Origin: an uncultured Pelagibacteraceae bacterium
Lineage (GTDB): Bacteria > Pseudomonadota > Alphaproteobacteria > Pelagibacterales > Pelagibacteraceae
Assembly (NCBI GenBank): GCA_902525295.1
Contig: CABZGR010000008.1
Location: 1 to 32,770 of the forward strand
DNA: 32,770 bases
Direction: 5' to 3'
Under the pieces are notes generated by a model. It searched no databases, was not told where the DNA came from, and worked only from the letters and a program-made list of their open reading frames with translations. This document shows positions 1 through 9,949 of this stretch, piece after piece (position 1 is the first letter of the stretch; the number at the start of each line of letters is the position of its first letter). A program made the position numbers and the translations under genes.

Positions 1-587
1 GCAGTTTCTTTTTTATTTACAAAAATATCTTTTAATTTTTTAGAACTTAAATGACCACCTTTAATTAAAACATTCTTAGCACCTAAATCTAATAATATTT
101 TGGCAGCATTTTTCATATCTGTTATAGATTTAATTTTTATTTTTGTTAGTATTTCAGCTTCAGGAATATTTGGTGTTATTAAATCAACTTTTTTTATTAG
201 TTTTTTTTTCAAAACTAAAATTGCTTTATTGTCTATAAGCTTGGTTCCACCTTTAGCCACCATAACAGGATCTAATATTATTTTTTTTAATTTTGATTTT
301 TTTATTGATTTTAATACTGAATTTATAACCTCAGTAGAATGCAGCATTCCTATCTTTACTGAATCTGGCCTGATATCTTTTGACGTAAATTCAATTTGAT
401 TAGAAATTTCTTTACTTCGCATTGGTATTATAGACATTACACCAATAGTATTCTGAGCTGTAACTGCTGTTATTGCTGTCATAGCGAAAGAGCCAAGAGA
501 AGTAACTGATTTAATATCTGCTTGGATGCCCGCTCCTCCAGAGGAGTCTGATCCTGCAATAATTAATATTTTAGATTTGATTTTCAA
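1..587 (-). CDS. thiD: Hydroxymethylpyrimidine/phosphomethylpyrimidine kinase ThiD (partial, C-terminus off window)
   Basis: ThiD phosphorylates 4-amino-5-hydroxymethyl-2-methylpyrimidine (HMP) and then HMP-phosphate to the diphosphate used by thiamine phosphate synthase, in the cytoplasm. The first 195 codons are visible; the family is usually about 265 residues, so the C-terminal quarter lies left of base 1. The N-terminus carries the ribokinase-fold motif IIAGSDSSGGAGIQADIK, followed by TAITAVTAQNT and LDPVMVAKGG, all ThiD hallmarks. The only plausible start is TTG at 587-585, because an in-frame stop lies eight codons upstream and the conserved motif begins about six residues in. The start is one base beyond the glmM stop, so the two genes are probably co-transcribed. 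ThiD matters for HMP salvage; I recall that Pelagibacter lacks thiC and needs imported HMP. Confidence 0.93.
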   Translation of the reverse strand, partial: MKIKSKILIIAGSDSSGGAGIQADIKSVTSLGSFAMTAITAVTAQNTIGVMSIIPMRSKEISNQIEFTSKDIRPDSVKIGMLHSTEVINSVLKSIKKSKLKKIILDPVMVAKGGTKLIDNKAILVLKKKLIKKVDLITPNIPEAEILTKIKIKSITDMKNAAKILLDLGAKNVLIKGGHLSSKKLKDIFVNKKET

Positions 588-588
588 T

Positions 589-1920
589 TTACTGAATAGA
601 TTTTTTAATTATGTTAACACACATTTTATTTAAATTTGAATCTTCTGACTCACACATAATTCTTATTTTTGGTTCAGTACCAGATTTTCTAACTAAAATT
701 CTACCTCTGTTTTTAATTATTTTATTTGCTTCGTTAATTGCTTTTTTGCATTTTGGCGAATTAATAATTGATTTATCTTTAACCTCTATATTTTCTAATA
801 TTTGAGGGGTGGGTTTAAATTTGTTAAAAAGCTCACTTGCTTTTTTTGTTTTTCTTAAAGAGAAAAGGATTTCTAGTGCGACTAATAAACCATCACCAGT
901 TGTCGCAAACTTTCCAAGAATTATATGACCAGACTGTTCCCCCCCTAAATTAAATTTGTTTTTTTTCATTTTTTCTTTTACATATCTATCTCCCACATCT
1001 GATCTTAAAAATTTAATTTCATTATTTTTAAAAAAATTTTCTAAACCATAATTTGACATTAATGTACCAATGACGCCTCCTTTTAAAATTTTTTTTCTTT
1101 TCCATCTCTCACCTAACATTGCAAGAATTTTATCTCCATCAATAATTTTTCCTTTTTCATCACAGACAATTATTCTGTCAGCATCTCCATCCAATGAAAT
1201 ACCTATATGAGCTTTATTTTTTTTTGTCATTTGACAAATTTTACTTGGGTAAGTAGATCCAGATTTAAGATTTATATTTAAACCATTGGGAGATGTGCCA
1301 GTGTCATATACTTTAGCACCTAATGATTTAAATAAATCAGGTCCAGCTTTATAACCGGCACCGTTAGCACAGTCTAAAGCAATTTTAATGCCTTTTAAAC
1401 TGAAAGAGGATGGAAAATTTTGTTTTAATATTTTTATATAATTTTCATTAGCATCCTCTAATCTTTTAACTCTCCCTAATTCTATTGGTTTTGATAGATT
1501 TTTAGCAATCTTTGAATCAATTAGCTTTTCAATTTTCTTCTCAATTCTATCAGATAATTTAAGTCCATCAGGTCCAAATAACTTTAATCCATTGTCATGA
1601 TATGGATTATGAGATGCAGTAATCATTATACCCATATTAGCTCTCATTTTTTTTGTTAGCATCGCTAAACCATTTGTTGGTAGAGGTCCCAAAGTATAAA
1701 TATGCATTCCTGCTGATGCCAATCCAGATACTAAAGCTGGTTCAAGCGTATATCCTGATAATCTAGTGTCTTTTGCAATAATTGCTGTTTGTTTACTTTT
1801 TTTTAAATTTTTAAAGTATGTTCCTGCTGCTAAGCCAAATTTGAAAAACATTTCTCCATTTATCTTGGATCCATTAACTTTTCCTCTAATTCCATCTGTT
1901 CCAAAATATTTTTTAATCAT
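589..1920 (-). CDS. glmM: Phosphoglucosamine mutase GlmM
   Basis: GlmM interconverts glucosamine-6-phosphate and glucosamine-1-phosphate, the step that leads to UDP-GlcNAc for peptidoglycan and lipid A. The 443-residue protein is full length for the family. It opens with KKYFGTDGIRGKVN, has the phosphoserine loop TASHNPYHDNG with Ser103 as the catalytic phosphoserine, the metal-binding loop DGDADR at 244-249, the sugar-binding GGEQSGHI at 326-332 and the phosphate-binding RKSGTEPKIRI near 411-421. The Ser103 loop spacing and sequence fit GlmM rather than phosphomannomutase. It follows folP by 2 bp, and the ftsH-folP-glmM order is a classic proteobacterial arrangement, supporting both the assignment and co-transcription. 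Confidence 0.97.
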   Translation of the reverse strand: MIKKYFGTDGIRGKVNGSKINGEMFFKFGLAAGTYFKNLKKSKQTAIIAKDTRLSGYTLEPALVSGLASAGMHIYTLGPLPTNGLAMLTKKMRANMGIMITASHNPYHDNGLKLFGPDGLKLSDRIEKKIEKLIDSKIAKNLSKPIELGRVKRLEDANENYIKILKQNFPSSFSLKGIKIALDCANGAGYKAGPDLFKSLGAKVYDTGTSPNGLNINLKSGSTYPSKICQMTKKNKAHIGISLDGDADRIIVCDEKGKIIDGDKILAMLGERWKRKKILKGGVIGTLMSNYGLENFFKNNEIKFLRSDVGDRYVKEKMKKNKFNLGGEQSGHIILGKFATTGDGLLVALEILFSLRKTKKASELFNKFKPTPQILENIEVKDKSIINSPKCKKAINEANKIIKNRGRILVRKSGTEPKIRIMCESEDSNLNKMCVNIIKKSIQ

Positions 1921-1922
1921 TT

Positions 1923-2972
1923 TTAGTTTTGTAGTTCTTTAAATACTTTAAATGCTTGATTAATTTCTTTAATATCATGAACCCTTAGAATTTGAACTCC
2001 TTGAAGGTATGCTTGAATGCATGAGGATACAGTTCCACCAATCCTTTCTTTAGTATCATTTTCTCTTGAAATATCCTTAATAAATCTTTTTCTAGACAAG
2101 CCCAACATTACAGGAAGGCCTAATGAATGAAAAATAGAAATATTCTTTAAAAGAGTAATATTATGTTTCAAATTTTTTCCAAATCCTATACCTGGATCTA
2201 ATATAATATTATTATGCTTAATACCTTCATTTCTTAAGTATTTTAATTTATTTTCAAAAAAATCATAAATATCAAGCAATACATTATTGTAAGATGGTTT
2301 TAATTGCATATTTTTTGGTGTTCCTTTCATGTGATGTATAACAAAAGGTTTTTTCGTTTTTTTTAAATAATTTATAGTCTCAGGATCATAACTTAGTCCA
2401 GACACATCATTTATAAGATCTACTTTTATTTTGGAAGCTTTATCCATAACAAAACTTTTTCTAGTATCTAATGAAACAAAACTTTTTTTATTTTTTAAAA
2501 TTTTTAATATAAACTTTATTCTATCCAATTCTTTTCTAGGATTAATATCTTTTGCACCTGGTCTTGTAGACTCTCCACCAACGTCTATTATCTTTGCGCC
2601 ATTTGATAATAAATTATTTACATGTTTTAACGCTAAATTTTTTTTATTATATTTACCACCATCTGAGAAACTATCTGGGGTTAAATTAACTATGCCCATC
2701 AAAATAGGGATATCGGATAAATTTATTTTTTTAAAAATTTTCTTTTTTTTTATATTTTTTAAATCTCTATAAACTTTTTTTTTTAATTTAGTTGAAAGTT
2801 TATTAATATCTTTAATATTGATTATTTTATTTTTTTTTCTGTCAATGATTTCCAATTTATCAAAAGAAATATGATTGTAACCATTGAGAGGAATAGATTT
2901 TTTTTTTTTAATGTATTTTTTCGATGTTGTTCCGTAATAAAAATTACACGCTCTAGTGTAATATTTATTCAT
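1923..2972 (-). CDS. folP: Dihydropteroate synthase FolP with N-terminal extension
   Basis: FolP condenses 6-hydroxymethyl-dihydropterin diphosphate with p-aminobenzoate to give dihydropteroate in folate synthesis. The catalytic TIM barrel begins near residue 88 with PILMGIVNLTPDSFSDGG, followed by IIDVGGESTRPGA (128-140), LINDVSG (186-192), IILDPGIGFGKN (256-267) and LGLSRKRFI, so pterin- and pABA-binding positions are in place. The protein has 349 residues against roughly 270-285 for typical bacterial DHPS. The extra 85 or so N-terminal residues are lysine-rich and I do not recognise a domain in them. The start at 2972 lies 6 bp after the ftsH stop; no other methionine occurs before the core, so the extension is probably translated. 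A GTG or TTG start inside it was not excluded. Confidence 0.95.
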   Translation of the reverse strand: MNKYYTRACNFYYGTTSKKYIKKKKSIPLNGYNHISFDKLEIIDRKKNKIINIKDINKLSTKLKKKVYRDLKNIKKKKIFKKINLSDIPILMGIVNLTPDSFSDGGKYNKKNLALKHVNNLLSNGAKIIDVGGESTRPGAKDINPRKELDRIKFILKILKNKKSFVSLDTRKSFVMDKASKIKVDLINDVSGLSYDPETINYLKKTKKPFVIHHMKGTPKNMQLKPSYNNVLLDIYDFFENKLKYLRNEGIKHNNIILDPGIGFGKNLKHNITLLKNISIFHSLGLPVMLGLSRKRFIKDISRENDTKERIGGTVSSCIQAYLQGVQILRVHDIKEINQAFKVFKELQN

Positions 2973-2978
2973 TAACGC

Positions 2979-4871
2979 TTAGTGCACTATCTTAGGTTTT
3001 AGGCCCATTGAGCCAAGTGCTGAGCTTTGATCATCATCTTCAACTTTGAGATCTTCTTTATTCTTAGGATATATATTTTTATTTATTAAATCTTCAATTT
3101 CAGCACCTGTTAAAGTTTCATAAGTAAGTAAGGCTTTTGCTAGTTTATGCAGATCATCAATTTTTTCAGTCAATACTTTTCTTGCTCTCTCGTAACCCAT
3201 ATCAACAAATTTTCTAATTTCGCTATCAACTTTTCTAGCTGTTTCCTCAGACATATTTTGCTGTCTTGCAACAGACCTTCCTAAAAATACCTCTTCTTCA
3301 TTTTCACCATAAGCAACTGGTCCCATCTCTTTACTCAGTCCAGCTCTCATAACCATAGCTCTTGCTCTTTTAGTAGCTTGTTCAATATCGCTTGCAGCTC
3401 CTGTAGTTACTTTGTCATCTCCAAAAATTATTTCTTCCGCAACTCTTCCACCCATTGCTATAGCCATTTGTGCATGAAGTTGTTCTCTTGTTTGAGAGAC
3501 TTCATCTCTTTCAGGTAATTGCATAACCATTCCTAGAGCTCTTCCTCTTGGTATAATTGTTGCTTTATGTATAGGATAAGCGGCTTTTTCATTAATTGTT
3601 ACAATTGCATGTCCAGCCTCATGATAAGCAGTTAGTTTTTTCTCCTCTTCTGACATAACCATAGACCTTCTTTCAGATCCCATCATCACTTTATCCTTAG
3701 CCTCCTCAAATTCTTGATATGTAACAATTCTTTTATTTTTTCTTGCAGCTAACAATGCAGCCTCGTTTACAAGGTTTGCTAAATCTGCTCCAGAAAATCC
3801 TGGGGTTCCTCTAGCAACTGTTCTTAAATTTACATCAGGCGCCATAGAGATTTTCTTTGCATGGACTTTTAAAATCTTTTCTCTCCCTATTAGATCTGGA
3901 TTTGAAACAACAACTTGTCTATCAAATCTTCCGGGTCTTAAAAGAGCTGGATCTAATACATCTGGTCTATTAGTTGCAGCAATAATAATTACACCTTCAT
4001 TAGTATCGAAACCATCCATCTCAACTAATAGCTGGTTAAGAGTTTGCTCTCTTTCATCATTTCCACCACCAAGACCTGCGCCCCTACTTCTTCCTACAGC
4101 ATCAATCTCATCAATGAAAATTATACATGGAGAATGTTTTTTACCTTGTTCAAACATATCTCTAACTCTTGAAGCTCCAACACCAACAAACATTTCAACG
4201 AAATCTGATCCAGATATCGTAAAGAATGGAACTCCTGCTTCTCCAGCAATTGCTCTTGCTAATAATGTTTTTCCTGTACCAGGGGGACCCACTAATAAAC
4301 ATCCTCTAGGTATCTTGCCACCTAGCCTACTGAATTTTCTTGGATCTTTTAAAAATTCTACTACTTCTTCTACTTCTTCTTTAGCCTCTTCAACACCAGC
4401 AACATCATTAAAAGTCACTTTACCTTTTACTTCATTCATCATTTTTGCTTTCGATCTTCCAAAGCCCATGGCTCCACCTTTTCCTCCTTGCATTTGTCTC
4501 ATAAAGAAAATCCATACGGCAATCAATAAAAGCATTGGGAACCATGAAAGAAGTATTCCTAATAATGAAGGCATTTTTTCCTCTAATGGACTAGCGGAGA
4601 TGCTAACACCTTTATCACTCAACTTCTGAATTAAGTTCGGATCCTCAGGTGCATAAGTGGTAAATTGGTTTCCATTTGATAATACACCTTTTATATTTTT
4701 TCCTTGTATCTCTACTTTAACTACTCTTCCATTATCTACTTCTGTTAAGAATTCTGAGAAAATAATTTTATTTTTTTGAGAAATCGAACCTTGTGGATTC
4801 TTAAACATATTATAAAGTCCAATCGTTAAAATAACGATTATTCCCCACATAGCTAAGTTTTTAAAATTCAT
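2979..4871 (-). CDS. ftsH: ATP-dependent zinc metalloprotease FtsH
   Basis: FtsH is a membrane-anchored hexameric AAA+ protease that degrades misassembled membrane proteins and some regulators. The 630-residue protein has an N-terminal membrane helix at about 7-22, a periplasmic domain, a second helix at about 103-124, and then the AAA module with Walker A GPPGTGKT (195-202), Walker B IFIDEID (251-257) and a second-region-of-homology [19 protein letters not shown]. The zinc site HEAGH is at 417-421, inside the peptidase domain. Length and domain order are standard. It starts 64 bp after the tilS stop, enough room for its own promoter, and is followed closely by folP. The C-terminal tail is short and charged. 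It is the most GC-rich and conserved-looking protein in this half of the window. Confidence 0.98.
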   Translation of the reverse strand: MNFKNLAMWGIIVILTIGLYNMFKNPQGSISQKNKIIFSEFLTEVDNGRVVKVEIQGKNIKGVLSNGNQFTTYAPEDPNLIQKLSDKGVSISASPLEEKMPSLLGILLSWFPMLLLIAVWIFFMRQMQGGKGGAMGFGRSKAKMMNEVKGKVTFNDVAGVEEAKEEVEEVVEFLKDPRKFSRLGGKIPRGCLLVGPPGTGKTLLARAIAGEAGVPFFTISGSDFVEMFVGVGASRVRDMFEQGKKHSPCIIFIDEIDAVGRSRGAGLGGGNDEREQTLNQLLVEMDGFDTNEGVIIIAATNRPDVLDPALLRPGRFDRQVVVSNPDLIGREKILKVHAKKISMAPDVNLRTVARGTPGFSGADLANLVNEAALLAARKNKRIVTYQEFEEAKDKVMMGSERRSMVMSEEEKKLTAYHEAGHAIVTINEKAAYPIHKATIIPRGRALGMVMQLPERDEVSQTREQLHAQMAIAMGGRVAEEIIFGDDKVTTGAASDIEQATKRARAMVMRAGLSKEMGPVAYGENEEEVFLGRSVARQQNMSEETARKVDSEIRKFVDMGYERARKVLTEKIDDLHKLAKALLTYETLTGAEIEDLINKNIYPKNKEDLKVEDDDQSSALGSMGLKPKIVH

Positions 4872-4935
4872 AGAGACATAAATTAAGAATTATTAGTAAA
4901 TTAACAAGTGTCAATTTGATCATTTAACAAAAAAA

Positions 4936-5988
4936 TTATCGTTTTTCTGGGTAAATAATCACCGAATCTTGAATTTTTTCAATAATACATCCAGAAAGTG
5001 TCAATTTCACGTTTTTGTTTGAAAACTTTATAGAATCTATAAGACTATTCACTTTTTTGCCTCTTGGATAGTTTTTTTTCCAACTAATGCGTTTAATTAC
5101 TTGCATAATACTTCTCAAAATAATTTCCTCAGGGTTATTAAAAAAGGATTGGTTTAATATTATTTTTTTATCTTTCTCAAAATACTTTGAGTTTTCTAAA
5201 ATATTTTTATCAACATAAAATTCGATTACTTGATCACTTTTTGATAAATTTTTTAAAGTTAAATAGAATTTATTAAACTTTAGACCTTCTTTATCTAAAT
5301 TTGTTAAAAGTTTTCTAATTCTACTCCTCAAAAATTTATCATCATTATTTGTGGGATCATCTATAAAAAATCCAAAAGTTTTTTTATTTATTTTAAGTAG
5401 ATCTTTTTTTGAAGTGGATAGAAATGGTCTAATAACATTAATTCCATTATAAACTATTACGTTTTTGTCAAAAGAAACAAGTCCTTTTAAACCAGAGCCT
5501 CTCAGAAATCTTATGAAAAAATTTTCAATTAGATCATCTTTATGATGGCCTAATATAAGATAGTCTATTTTTTGTTTATTGCACTCTTCAAAAAATAAAT
5601 CATATCTTAAGTCTCTTGCATAAGATTGTATATTCTTATTAATACTAACAATTTTTTTTGAGAGAATTTTACAATTAATTTTAAAGTTTTGTTTAAGTTT
5701 ATACTTCAAGTTTTTAGCTTCGATTGTAGATTCTTTTCTTAGTTTATGATCAATTATTACAGGGTACAATTTAGAATGATGTTTTAAAGCATAGCACTGA
5801 GAAAAAAATAAAACAGCTAAGCTGTCAGCACCACCAGATACCCCAACCATAATCTTTTTATTGGTCAAATCCATAGATGCGAGATTATTTGAAAATAAGC
5901 TATATAATTTTCTTACCTGGGGATCCTTTAATTTTGTTAGGTAAAAATTAAGAGTTTTCTTTGTTACACTCAAACTTTTTCTCTTCAT
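4936..5988 (-). CDS. tilS: tRNA(Ile)-lysidine synthase TilS
   Basis: TilS ligates lysine to C34 of the minor tRNA-Ile (CAU anticodon), converting it from methionine to isoleucine identity and letting it read AUA, a codon heavily used in AT-rich genomes like this one. The N-type PP-loop VGVSGGADS (about residues 48-56) binds ATP, and LILGHHKDDLIENFFIRFLRGSGLKGL is the TilS-typical segment that follows. About 350 residues if translation begins at the ATG at 5988. An ATG further upstream at 6048 is open but would overlap cpoB by about 100 bp. The chosen start overlaps the cpoB end by 41 bp; a TTG at 5973 is another option. The overlap suggests translational coupling with cpoB. Confidence 0.93.
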   Translation of the reverse strand: MKRKSLSVTKKTLNFYLTKLKDPQVRKLYSLFSNNLASMDLTNKKIMVGVSGGADSLAVLFFSQCYALKHHSKLYPVIIDHKLRKESTIEAKNLKYKLKQNFKINCKILSKKIVSINKNIQSYARDLRYDLFFEECNKQKIDYLILGHHKDDLIENFFIRFLRGSGLKGLVSFDKNVIVYNGINVIRPFLSTSKKDLLKINKKTFGFFIDDPTNNDDKFLRSRIRKLLTNLDKEGLKFNKFYLTLKNLSKSDQVIEFYVDKNILENSKYFEKDKKIILNQSFFNNPEEIILRSIMQVIKRISWKKNYPRGKKVNSLIDSIKFSNKNVKLTLSGCIIEKIQDSVIIYPEKR

Positions 5989-6952
5989 ATTTAGCTTTTT
6001 GAAGAACTGATTGAGTAGCATTTGGATACTGTTTTTTAACTCCAGCAATCATCAAGCAACCCTGATCTTTCTCTCCTATTTGAACTAAAGATACACCAAG
6101 CTTCAAAAGGTTGATAGGTGCTTTTTCACTCTTTGGATATTTTTGATAACCTTCTAAATAAGCAGATGCTGCATCTGTATAGAGCTGTCTTATTCTAAAA
6201 GTCTCTGCATACCAATATTGTGCTTTTCCAGAAAGATCATTATCTGGATTTGTATCCACAAATTCTCTAAACGCTCTTTCTGCCATATTATAATCTCCAA
6301 CTTTTAAAAAACTTGTTGCAAATTCATATTGTTCTAATGGAGATGCATCAGGTAAAATTTTTTCCTCAGTAATAAAATTTTCTGTTAAAATAGTTTTAGT
6401 TGTCTCAACAGATTTAATTGCTTGTGTCTCATTTGTGTCAGTCATATCTTTATAAGATATTGTTCCTAAATCTTGAGGTTGAGATGTGCCTGGCATAATT
6501 TTTTTGCTGGCTAGATTTGTCTCTGAATTTTCATTTGTTAATAAATTTTGTTCATTAATTTCATTTTTTTGAGTGAGGCTAGAATTGTTTTCTAAATCTT
6601 GAAATCTTAATTGGTTATCAGCTTGTGTTTTGGACAGTCTAGACGATAATTTATCTACTTTAAAATTAATTTCCTCAAATTTGTTAGTCAAATTTTGAAA
6701 TTGTTTTTCTATTTCAGATAATTTTAACAAATGTCTTGTCAAGACATCTTCTGTTTCTTTATTTGACAAAGAGGTTTCTACTCCAGTCTTTTTCTGAAAT
6801 GACTCTGAATAAACTGCTCTTTCTAATGTTCTAAGATCTTTTTGAATAATTTCTAAGATTTCTCTCATATTTAATTCCTCAGAACCTGCACTAAATGTAA
6901 TAAAAAAAATAGAAATTATATAAATAAAAATATTAATAAACTTTTTAAACAT
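5948..6952 (-). CDS. cpoB: Cell division coordinator CpoB / YbgF (Tol-Pal associated TPR protein)
   Basis: CpoB is a periplasmic protein that links Tol-Pal constriction of the outer membrane to septal peptidoglycan synthesis. The 334-residue sequence starts with a signal peptide (hydrophobic stretch about 5-20, then SAGSEE), followed by a coiled-coil segment roughly 30-115 with heptad-like Leu/Asn patterns, a Ser/Thr/Asn-rich linker, and a C-terminal tetratricopeptide module from about 205 onward (QYEFATSFLKVGDYNMAERAF, then AQYWYAETFRIRQLYTDAASAY). This order of signal peptide, trimerising coiled coil and TPR is that of YbgF/CpoB. It lies directly downstream of pal but behind a strong terminator-like hairpin, so it may also have its own promoter. 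Its 3' end overlaps tilS. Confidence 0.92.
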   Translation of the reverse strand: MFKKFINIFIYIISIFFITFSAGSEELNMREILEIIQKDLRTLERAVYSESFQKKTGVETSLSNKETEDVLTRHLLKLSEIEKQFQNLTNKFEEINFKVDKLSSRLSKTQADNQLRFQDLENNSSLTQKNEINEQNLLTNENSETNLASKKIMPGTSQPQDLGTISYKDMTDTNETQAIKSVETTKTILTENFITEEKILPDASPLEQYEFATSFLKVGDYNMAERAFREFVDTNPDNDLSGKAQYWYAETFRIRQLYTDAASAYLEGYQKYPKSEKAPINLLKLGVSLVQIGEKDQGCLMIAGVKKQYPNATQSVLQKAKYEEKKFECNKENS

Positions 6953-6966
6953 TAAATTATTCTTTA

Positions 6967-6972
6967 ATTATA
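6967..6972 (-). promoter_or_regulatory. Possible -10 element for cpoB-tilS
   Basis: On the minus strand a perfect TATAAT lies 14 bases before the cpoB ATG and just after the pal terminator hairpin. No good -35 hexamer sits at the usual distance, and TATAAT is common by chance in DNA this AT-rich. If used, the mRNA leader would be very short. It is listed because the terminator would otherwise cut cpoB off from pal transcription. Confidence 0.25.
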
Positions 6973-6980
6973 ATGATGGC

Positions 6981-7024
6981 AAAAAAAAGACCCTTTAATT
7001 ATTTATAATAATTTTAGGGTCTTT
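6981..7024 (-). terminator. Rho-independent terminator after pal
   Basis: The arms AAAGACCCT (6986-6994) and AGGGTCTTT (7016-7024) are perfect inverted repeats. With two mismatches the stem continues inward (TTAATTATT against AATAATTTT), leaving a loop of about 3 nt. Read on the minus strand the hairpin ends in a run of eight T residues, the canonical intrinsic-terminator layout. It lies 18 bp beyond the pal stop and is the clearest terminator seen in the window. It ends the yebC/tol-pal transcript, at least in part, before cpoB. Confidence 0.8.
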
Positions 7025-7041
7025 AAATATTTAAAATAGCT

Positions 7042-7530
7042 TTAATTAGCTTTTACAGTTACAGATCTTCTATTTTTAGACCAAGAGAGCGGATTTGAAC
7101 CTGAGTCAACTGGTCTTTCTTTTCCATAACTTATTACTGAAATTCTATCAGCGGATATTCCATAAGTGATCAGATAATCTTTGGCAGCATTTGCTCTTCT
7201 TTCGCCTAATGCCAAGTTATATTCTCTTGTTCCTCTTTCATCGGCATGACCTTCGACCATAACATTGATGCTTGAATTTTCTCTTAACCAATTTGCTTGT
7301 TTTCTTAATGTGTCTCTTGATTTAGTTGTTAAAATAGATTCGTTTGTCGCAAAAAATACTCTGTCCGGAACACCGTCAGCTAAATATTTAACTGTATCAG
7401 TTCCTGTGTAGACATCACCTTGCATTTGACCCTCAACTGTCGTAGTGGTTTTTTTCGTAGCACAAGCCGATACGATTAAACTTAATAATATAACTAGAAA
7501 AGTATTTCTAAATGATTTGCTAAAATTCAT
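7042..7530 (-). CDS. pal: Peptidoglycan-associated lipoprotein Pal
   Basis: Pal is the outer-membrane lipoprotein of the Tol-Pal system that binds peptidoglycan diaminopimelate and TolB. The 162-residue precursor has a hydrophobic signal with lipobox IVSAC, giving lipidation at Cys23. The OmpA-like domain follows, with VFFATNESILT, the core motif VEGHADERGTREYNLALGERRA and ending ISYGKERPVD plus NRRSV, which include the conserved Asp and Arg that hold the meso-DAP side chain. Pal follows tolB after a 99 bp gap. A good ribosome site AAGGAG lies 5 nt before the ATG. A strong terminator follows the gene. Confidence 0.97.
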   Translation of the reverse strand: MNFSKSFRNTFLVILLSLIVSACATKKTTTTVEGQMQGDVYTGTDTVKYLADGVPDRVFFATNESILTTKSRDTLRKQANWLRENSSINVMVEGHADERGTREYNLALGERRANAAKDYLITYGISADRISVISYGKERPVDSGSNPLSWSKNRRSVTVKAN

Positions 7531-7629
7531 TAATGCTCCTTAATAATTTATTAGAACTTTTTCACAACTAATTAGATGTTTCAAGCATAAAAATCAACTT
7601 AATTTATATTAAAAATTAATAAAAAAGCC

Positions 7630-8976
7630 CTAATTACTTAATAAAGACGACCAAGATGGGTCAGAGGCATCCGTCTCTGTTTGAACTTGCCTTTCATTAT
7701 AACCTGTAAGATCTATAGACCATAACTTGGCACTAAATCCTTCACCTTTATCGTTAGATTTCGTCTCTCTATAAAAAATTAACACTCTTCCATTTGGAGA
7801 CCAAGAAGGAGCTTCTTGATAGTAATTTTCAGTCAATAATCTTTCCCCAGATCCATCGGTTCGCATAACACCGATATAAAATTTTCCTTTATGTAGTTTT
7901 GTAAACGCAATTAAATCACCTCTTGGAGACCATACAGGCGTTCCATACAATCCTTTACCAAATGAAATTCTTTTTACATTTGAACCATCAGATTTCATTA
8001 CATAGATTTGTTGAAATCCACTTCTATCAGAATTAAATGTTATAAATCGATTATCAGGTGAGTAAGAAGGCGATGTATCAATTGATGGATGATTAGTTAT
8101 TCTTTCAACAATTCTATTTTCCAAATCCATTGTATAAATATCTGAGTTTCCATCTTTTGCAAAACTCATAATAATTTTTTTTCCATCTGGTGAAAATCGT
8201 GGAGCAAATGTCATTCCTGGAAAATCACCAACTACTTCTTGGGTACCAGTTTCAATATCTAATAAATATACCCTTGGTAAATTTTTAAAATAAGATAGGT
8301 AAGTCACCATTTGACTTGTCGGATTAAATCTAGGAGTTAAAACTAATTCATTTCCTAGTGTTAAATATTTTGTGTTAAAACCATCTTGATCCATAATAGC
8401 TAACTTCTTAACTCTTGCAGTCTTAGGTCCTTCTTCAGATACATAAATTATTCTGGTATCAAAATATCCTTTTTCTCCGGTTAATCTTTCATAAACTTTA
8501 TCAGATATTATATGTCCAACTCTCCTCCAATTACTTGGAACCGTTGTAAATGCTAAAGCCATCATTTCTCTTCCGGCTAAAATATCCCATAGTCTAAATT
8601 CAACTTTTAATTTTTTGTCCTCAATTGTTACTTTGCCTGTAATTAAAGCTTGAGCTTTAATCAATGCCCAATCCTCAAATCTTGGTTTTAAATGAGCAAT
8701 ATCTGGCTTTTGTAAAAATGCTTCTTTACTAAGAGGATTAAATAAACCTGAAATTTTCAAATTATTTTCCACAACTAATGAAATCTCAGATCCAACATTT
8801 TCAATTTTAAGTTCATTAATTGAATTTCTTTTTGAACTATCATCTTGAAACAATGGAGAAACTGCAATTGGTAAAGGATCTAAATTACCCCTTGTTATAT
8901 CAATCTCTATTAATGAATAAGCCTTAGCTGACAATAAAAAAAATATAATAAAAAATAAATTAATTATTCTAATCAT
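7630..8976 (-). CDS. tolB: Tol-Pal system protein TolB
   Basis: TolB is the periplasmic shuttle that binds Pal and is pulled off by TolA. The 448-residue protein has a signal peptide (hydrophobic about 4-17, then AKAYS), an N-terminal mixed domain ([20 protein letters not shown]), and a six-bladed beta propeller of repeated blades such as [54 protein letters not shown] and [17 protein letters not shown], matching TolB's SPDG repeats. It overlaps the tolA stop by one base (TAATG), indicating translational coupling. The C-terminus includes the DASDPSWS blade end typical of TolB. Confidence 0.97.
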   Translation of the reverse strand: MIRIINLFFIIFFLLSAKAYSLIEIDITRGNLDPLPIAVSPLFQDDSSKRNSINELKIENVGSEISLVVENNLKISGLFNPLSKEAFLQKPDIAHLKPRFEDWALIKAQALITGKVTIEDKKLKVEFRLWDILAGREMMALAFTTVPSNWRRVGHIISDKVYERLTGEKGYFDTRIIYVSEEGPKTARVKKLAIMDQDGFNTKYLTLGNELVLTPRFNPTSQMVTYLSYFKNLPRVYLLDIETGTQEVVGDFPGMTFAPRFSPDGKKIIMSFAKDGNSDIYTMDLENRIVERITNHPSIDTSPSYSPDNRFITFNSDRSGFQQIYVMKSDGSNVKRISFGKGLYGTPVWSPRGDLIAFTKLHKGKFYIGVMRTDGSGERLLTENYYQEAPSWSPNGRVLIFYRETKSNDKGEGFSAKLWSIDLTGYNERQVQTETDASDPSWSSLLSN

Positions 8977-9944
8977 TATCCTCCAAGCATATCACGAGCG
9001 TCAAAATTTAAAATCATATTTTTCCATCTTTCATAACCACTTGTGGGAACTTTTAATGGATTACACAACTGAATAGCTCGTCTTACACTATCCGCTAGTG
9101 TTCTAAATTTTTCTTTACCAGGTGTGTTCATTTTTACATGATCTAACATTTCAAGTTTTTCAATTGTTCCGTCTGGTTTTAATTGGAGTTTAACTCTAAC
9201 TAATAAATCTTCACTAAATGGCAAACCTATAGGAACACTCCAGCATGTAAATATTTGAGCCTTTAATGCGTCCTCTTCACTTAGGGTTAATTTTGAATAA
9301 TCCATAGTCTCATCAGTTGATTGAGAAATCTTATCAACTTCTTTTTTTGTTTCTGCTAAATTTTCTTTTTTTTTATCAATTAAAGCTGCAATTTCATTTA
9401 AATCCAATTTTTCTTTTTTTTCAAATTCAGAAACTTGTTTAACTTTTTTTTCATCTAAAATAGGTTTTTTAGTTTGAACTATTTTTTTGATGTTTTCGTC
9501 ATTGATTTCTTTTGAAGGTTTCTGCTTTTTTTCTTCTTTAGGTTGAATTTTTTGTTTATCTTCATCTGGCATAGGTACAGCATTTAATTTTTCTTTTTTC
9601 AACTTTTCTATTTTATTTTCACTTGTTGGTGTTTTTTTTGATGCAACCTTAGAAATTTCATTTTTTTTTTTATCTGTCTGAACTTCTTTTTTTTCATCTT
9701 TTTTTACTTTTTTAGGAGGAGCCTGTTCAGACAAAAGCTTTTCATTTTCTTTTTTTGCCTTCTCAATAATTTTTGATGCTTTTGGCGCGAAAGGAATATT
9801 TGTCTTCTCAGCTATTTGAATAAGCTCAACAGAGATAAGAGGTGGAATATCCAGAGGTTTTTTTGCAACAAATGGTAAAGCCAAAATACTCACCATAACA
9901 ATAACGACATGAAATCCAGATGAGATTAAAAGACCTCGATACAT
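8976..9944 (-). CDS. tolA: TolA-like / TonB-family energy-transducing protein
   Basis: TolA spans the periplasm and uses the TolQR motor to reach TolB-Pal. The 322-residue sequence has an N-terminal membrane helix with an S-F-H motif (residues about 4-25), a periplasmic rod of about 190 residues made almost entirely of Lys, Glu and Gln with a few prolines, and a C-terminal globular domain from about 225 with [34 protein letters not shown] and [15 protein letters not shown]. This is the TonB/TolA C-terminal fold seen in alphaproteobacterial TolA. The rod is low complexity and includes poly-Lys encoded by an 11-base A run. It lies between tolR (5 bp gap) and tolB (1 bp overlap), so position also supports the call. 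Confidence 0.93.
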   Translation of the reverse strand: MYRGLLISSGFHVVIVMVSILALPFVAKKPLDIPPLISVELIQIAEKTNIPFAPKASKIIEKAKKENEKLLSEQAPPKKVKKDEKKEVQTDKKKNEISKVASKKTPTSENKIEKLKKEKLNAVPMPDEDKQKIQPKEEKKQKPSKEINDENIKKIVQTKKPILDEKKVKQVSEFEKKEKLDLNEIAALIDKKKENLAETKKEVDKISQSTDETMDYSKLTLSEEDALKAQIFTCWSVPIGLPFSEDLLVRVKLQLKPDGTIEKLEMLDHVKMNTPGKEKFRTLADSVRRAIQLCNPLKVPTSGYERWKNMILNFDARDMLGG

Positions 9945-9949
9945 AATCT

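Noticed and set aside
100..399. Open frame of 99 codons on the plus strand at the left edge
   Set aside because: It lies opposite thiD, whose conserved motifs are on the minus strand; the product is phenylalanine-rich, typical of an antisense shadow.
4114..4629. Open frame of 171 codons on the plus strand opposite ftsH
   Set aside because: It is the mirror of the well-conserved FtsH AAA domain; the proline/serine-rich product has no recognisable domain.
5989..6048. Longer N-terminus for tilS from the ATG at 6048
   Set aside because: It would overlap cpoB by about 100 bp, and the added residues precede the PP-loop domain with no family match.
7531..7629. Terminator or regulatory RNA between tolB and pal
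   Set aside because: There is a GGGCTTTTTT after the tolB stop but no stable inverted repeat preceding it; nothing else is recognisable in this 99 bp gap.
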